Shown here: one piece after another, positions 63,161 to 64,000 of the stretch
Layout: every line of letters starts with the position of its first letter
Numbering within the stretch: position 1 is the stretch's first letter
Assembly: GCF_001598055.1 (NCBI RefSeq)
Contig: NZ_CP014845.1
Span: 1,736,001 to 1,800,000, forward strand
Direction: 5' to 3'
Source of the DNA: Cupriavidus nantongensis
GTDB taxonomy: Bacteria > Pseudomonadota > Gammaproteobacteria > Burkholderiales > Burkholderiaceae
DNA: 64,000 bases
Notes under the pieces: generated by a model
Told to the model about the DNA's origin: nothing
What the model saw: only the letters and a program-made list of their open reading frames with translations
Database searches by the model: none
Position numbers and translations under genes: made by a program

Positions 63161-63382
63161 ATGAATGCCCGCTTCATGATGCCCGATGCCGCTCCTCCCC
63201 GGCCTCCGTTTGTGCTGGTCATGCGCGAAGACGACGGCGGATGGCACGTCCGGATGCTGACCGACGGCTATATCGTCTCGTTGACCGAAACCTTCTCCAC
63301 GCGGCAGGAAGCAGTCGCCGCCGCGGCGGAGGCCTTTCCCAGCCTCCATATCGACGTCGGCAGCCATGGTTCCGGCGGTTGA
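63161..63382 (+). CDS. Small conserved-looking protein, paralogue of the one at 58487
   Basis: 73 residues from ATG 63161 (63176 and 63179 are alternatives; none has a good ribosome-binding site). FVLVMREDDGGWHVRMLTDGYIVSL and TRQEAVAAAAEAFPSLHIDV match the core of the 58487 protein. It follows the S-layer terminator in the same direction. Function unknown; a small alpha/beta fold is likely. Confidence 0.6.
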   Translation: MNARFMMPDAAPPRPPFVLVMREDDGGWHVRMLTDGYIVSLTETFSTRQEAVAAAAEAFPSLHIDVGSHGSGG

Positions 63383-63481
63383 GGCGTCGGGACATCGGCG
63401 CGACGCGCGTTGACGGAGCGAGGAGATATCATTCTGCGCAGTCCCCCGGCGGATCCGGCCCGACCATTGGAAAGCACCAGG

Positions 63482-64000
63482 ATGTTTCCCCAGACCGTTG
63501 CGAGCGCGCTCGACCAGGCCCTGCGCCGCTGGGCACTTGTGCCCGACGCCGAACCCGTCCTGACGCCGACCAGTTGCCTGCAACCGGTGTCATACCAAGG
63601 CCAGCCGGCCATGCTCAAGCTTGCCATGTGCGACGAAGAACGGCGTGGCAATGCCGTCATGGCGTGGTGGAACGGCAGCAAGGCGGCGGCACTGGTCCTG
63701 GCTCAGGGTGACGACGCCGTCGTCATGCAGCGCGCGGAATCCGCAGCTTCGCTCGCGCAGCTTTCGCGGACAGAACGAGACGACGCCGCCATGCGGATCG
63801 CCTGCGCAGTGCTGGAGAGATTGCACGCCCATGCCGCGCCTGGCCGGCCGCCCCTTGTCTCCTTGCGCGACTGGTTTGCGCCATTGACAAACCCGTCCTG
63901 GCCCGACGAAAGCATTCTCCGGTTAGCCGCCACGGTGGCAAAGGACCTGTTGTCGGCCCCCGCCATCGATCAGGTCGTGCTTCACGGCGATATGCACCAT
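63482..64000 (+). CDS. Aminoglycoside/hydroxyurea phosphotransferase family kinase (3' cut by window)
   Basis: The frame is open from ATG 63482 to the last base, 173 residues so far. QPAMLKLAMCDEERRGNAVMAWWNG holds the ATP-site Lys and Glu region, and the fragment ends at VVLHGDMHH, the start of the HGDxxxxN catalytic motif. This fits the APH(6)/streptomycin 6-kinase-like (APH_6_hur) family. Chromosomal members are often not resistance genes. The rest lies beyond the window. Confidence 0.8.
   Translation, partial: MFPQTVASALDQALRRWALVPDAEPVLTPTSCLQPVSYQGQPAMLKLAMCDEERRGNAVMAWWNGSKAAALVLAQGDDAVVMQRAESAASLAQLSRTERDDAAMRIACAVLERLHAHAAPGRPPLVSLRDWFAPLTNPSWPDESILRLAATVAKDLLSAPAIDQVVLHGDMHH

Overview
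The window looks like chromosome of a high-GC betaproteobacterium of the Burkholderiales, most like Cupriavidus or a close relative. The grounds are GC content, codon use, tripartite-tricarboxylate (Bug) binding proteins, the AtuA/DUF4387 pair and a pca operon with a PcaD-PcaC fusion. No tRNA, rRNA or CRISPR array was seen. The first and last genes are cut by the window edges.

Layout. 0-2.3 kb: tail of an unidentified gene, then a tandem array of about 178-bp palindrome-bearing repeats, one copy split by an intact IS481-family element with a 6-bp target duplication. 2.3-10.3 kb: DUF1800/DUF1501 secreted pair, EamA exporter, AraC regulator, truncated-globin lipoprotein, glutamine-amidotransferase-like protein, periplasmic unknown, and an SMR guanidinium exporter behind a guanidine-II riboswitch. 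10.4-14.5 kb: sigma-54 activator, sigma-54 promoter, AtuA, DUF4387 and a Bug binding protein. 14.7-16.5 kb: ABC exporter. 16.6-27.5 kb: XRE regulator and a divergent operon that reads as a complete orotate degradation pathway (MFS transporter, PyrK-like and PyrD class 1B-like dihydroorotate dehydrogenase, M20 ureidosuccinase candidate, dihydroorotase, aspartase, malic enzyme, porin). 27.7-31.6 kb: pcaHGB-pcaDC for protocatechuate. 31.9-32.8 kb: DUF808 protein.

32.9-63.4 kb appears to be one coordinated system. A FecR protein, a CHASE2 class III cyclase and an outer-membrane barrel face a Crp-type regulator whose recognition helix (SRETVSR) matches that of E. coli CRP. A long leftward operon encodes type I secretion (ABC, MFP, TolC), ManC, ABC polysaccharide export (Wzm/Wzt), a methyltransferase and glycosyltransferases. 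A rightward set encodes a glycosyltransferase, GtrA, DUF6311 and GT2 proteins. At the end is a 1062-residue DUF4214/RTX protein that resembles a type I-secreted S-layer protein. Throughout this block lie TGTGA-N6-TCACA sites. At nearly all of them a -10-like hexamer begins exactly 37 bases after the first base of the site, which is class II CRP geometry (centre at -41.5). Two of these promoters drive no gene, only about 72-74 nt that fold into a 5' hairpin plus an intrinsic terminator: two candidate small RNAs.

Inference: a cyclic-nucleotide-controlled regulon makes and secretes a surface protein coat together with the polysaccharide that may anchor it. The Crp regulon with its paired sRNAs, and the orotate catabolic operon, are the two least-described systems here.
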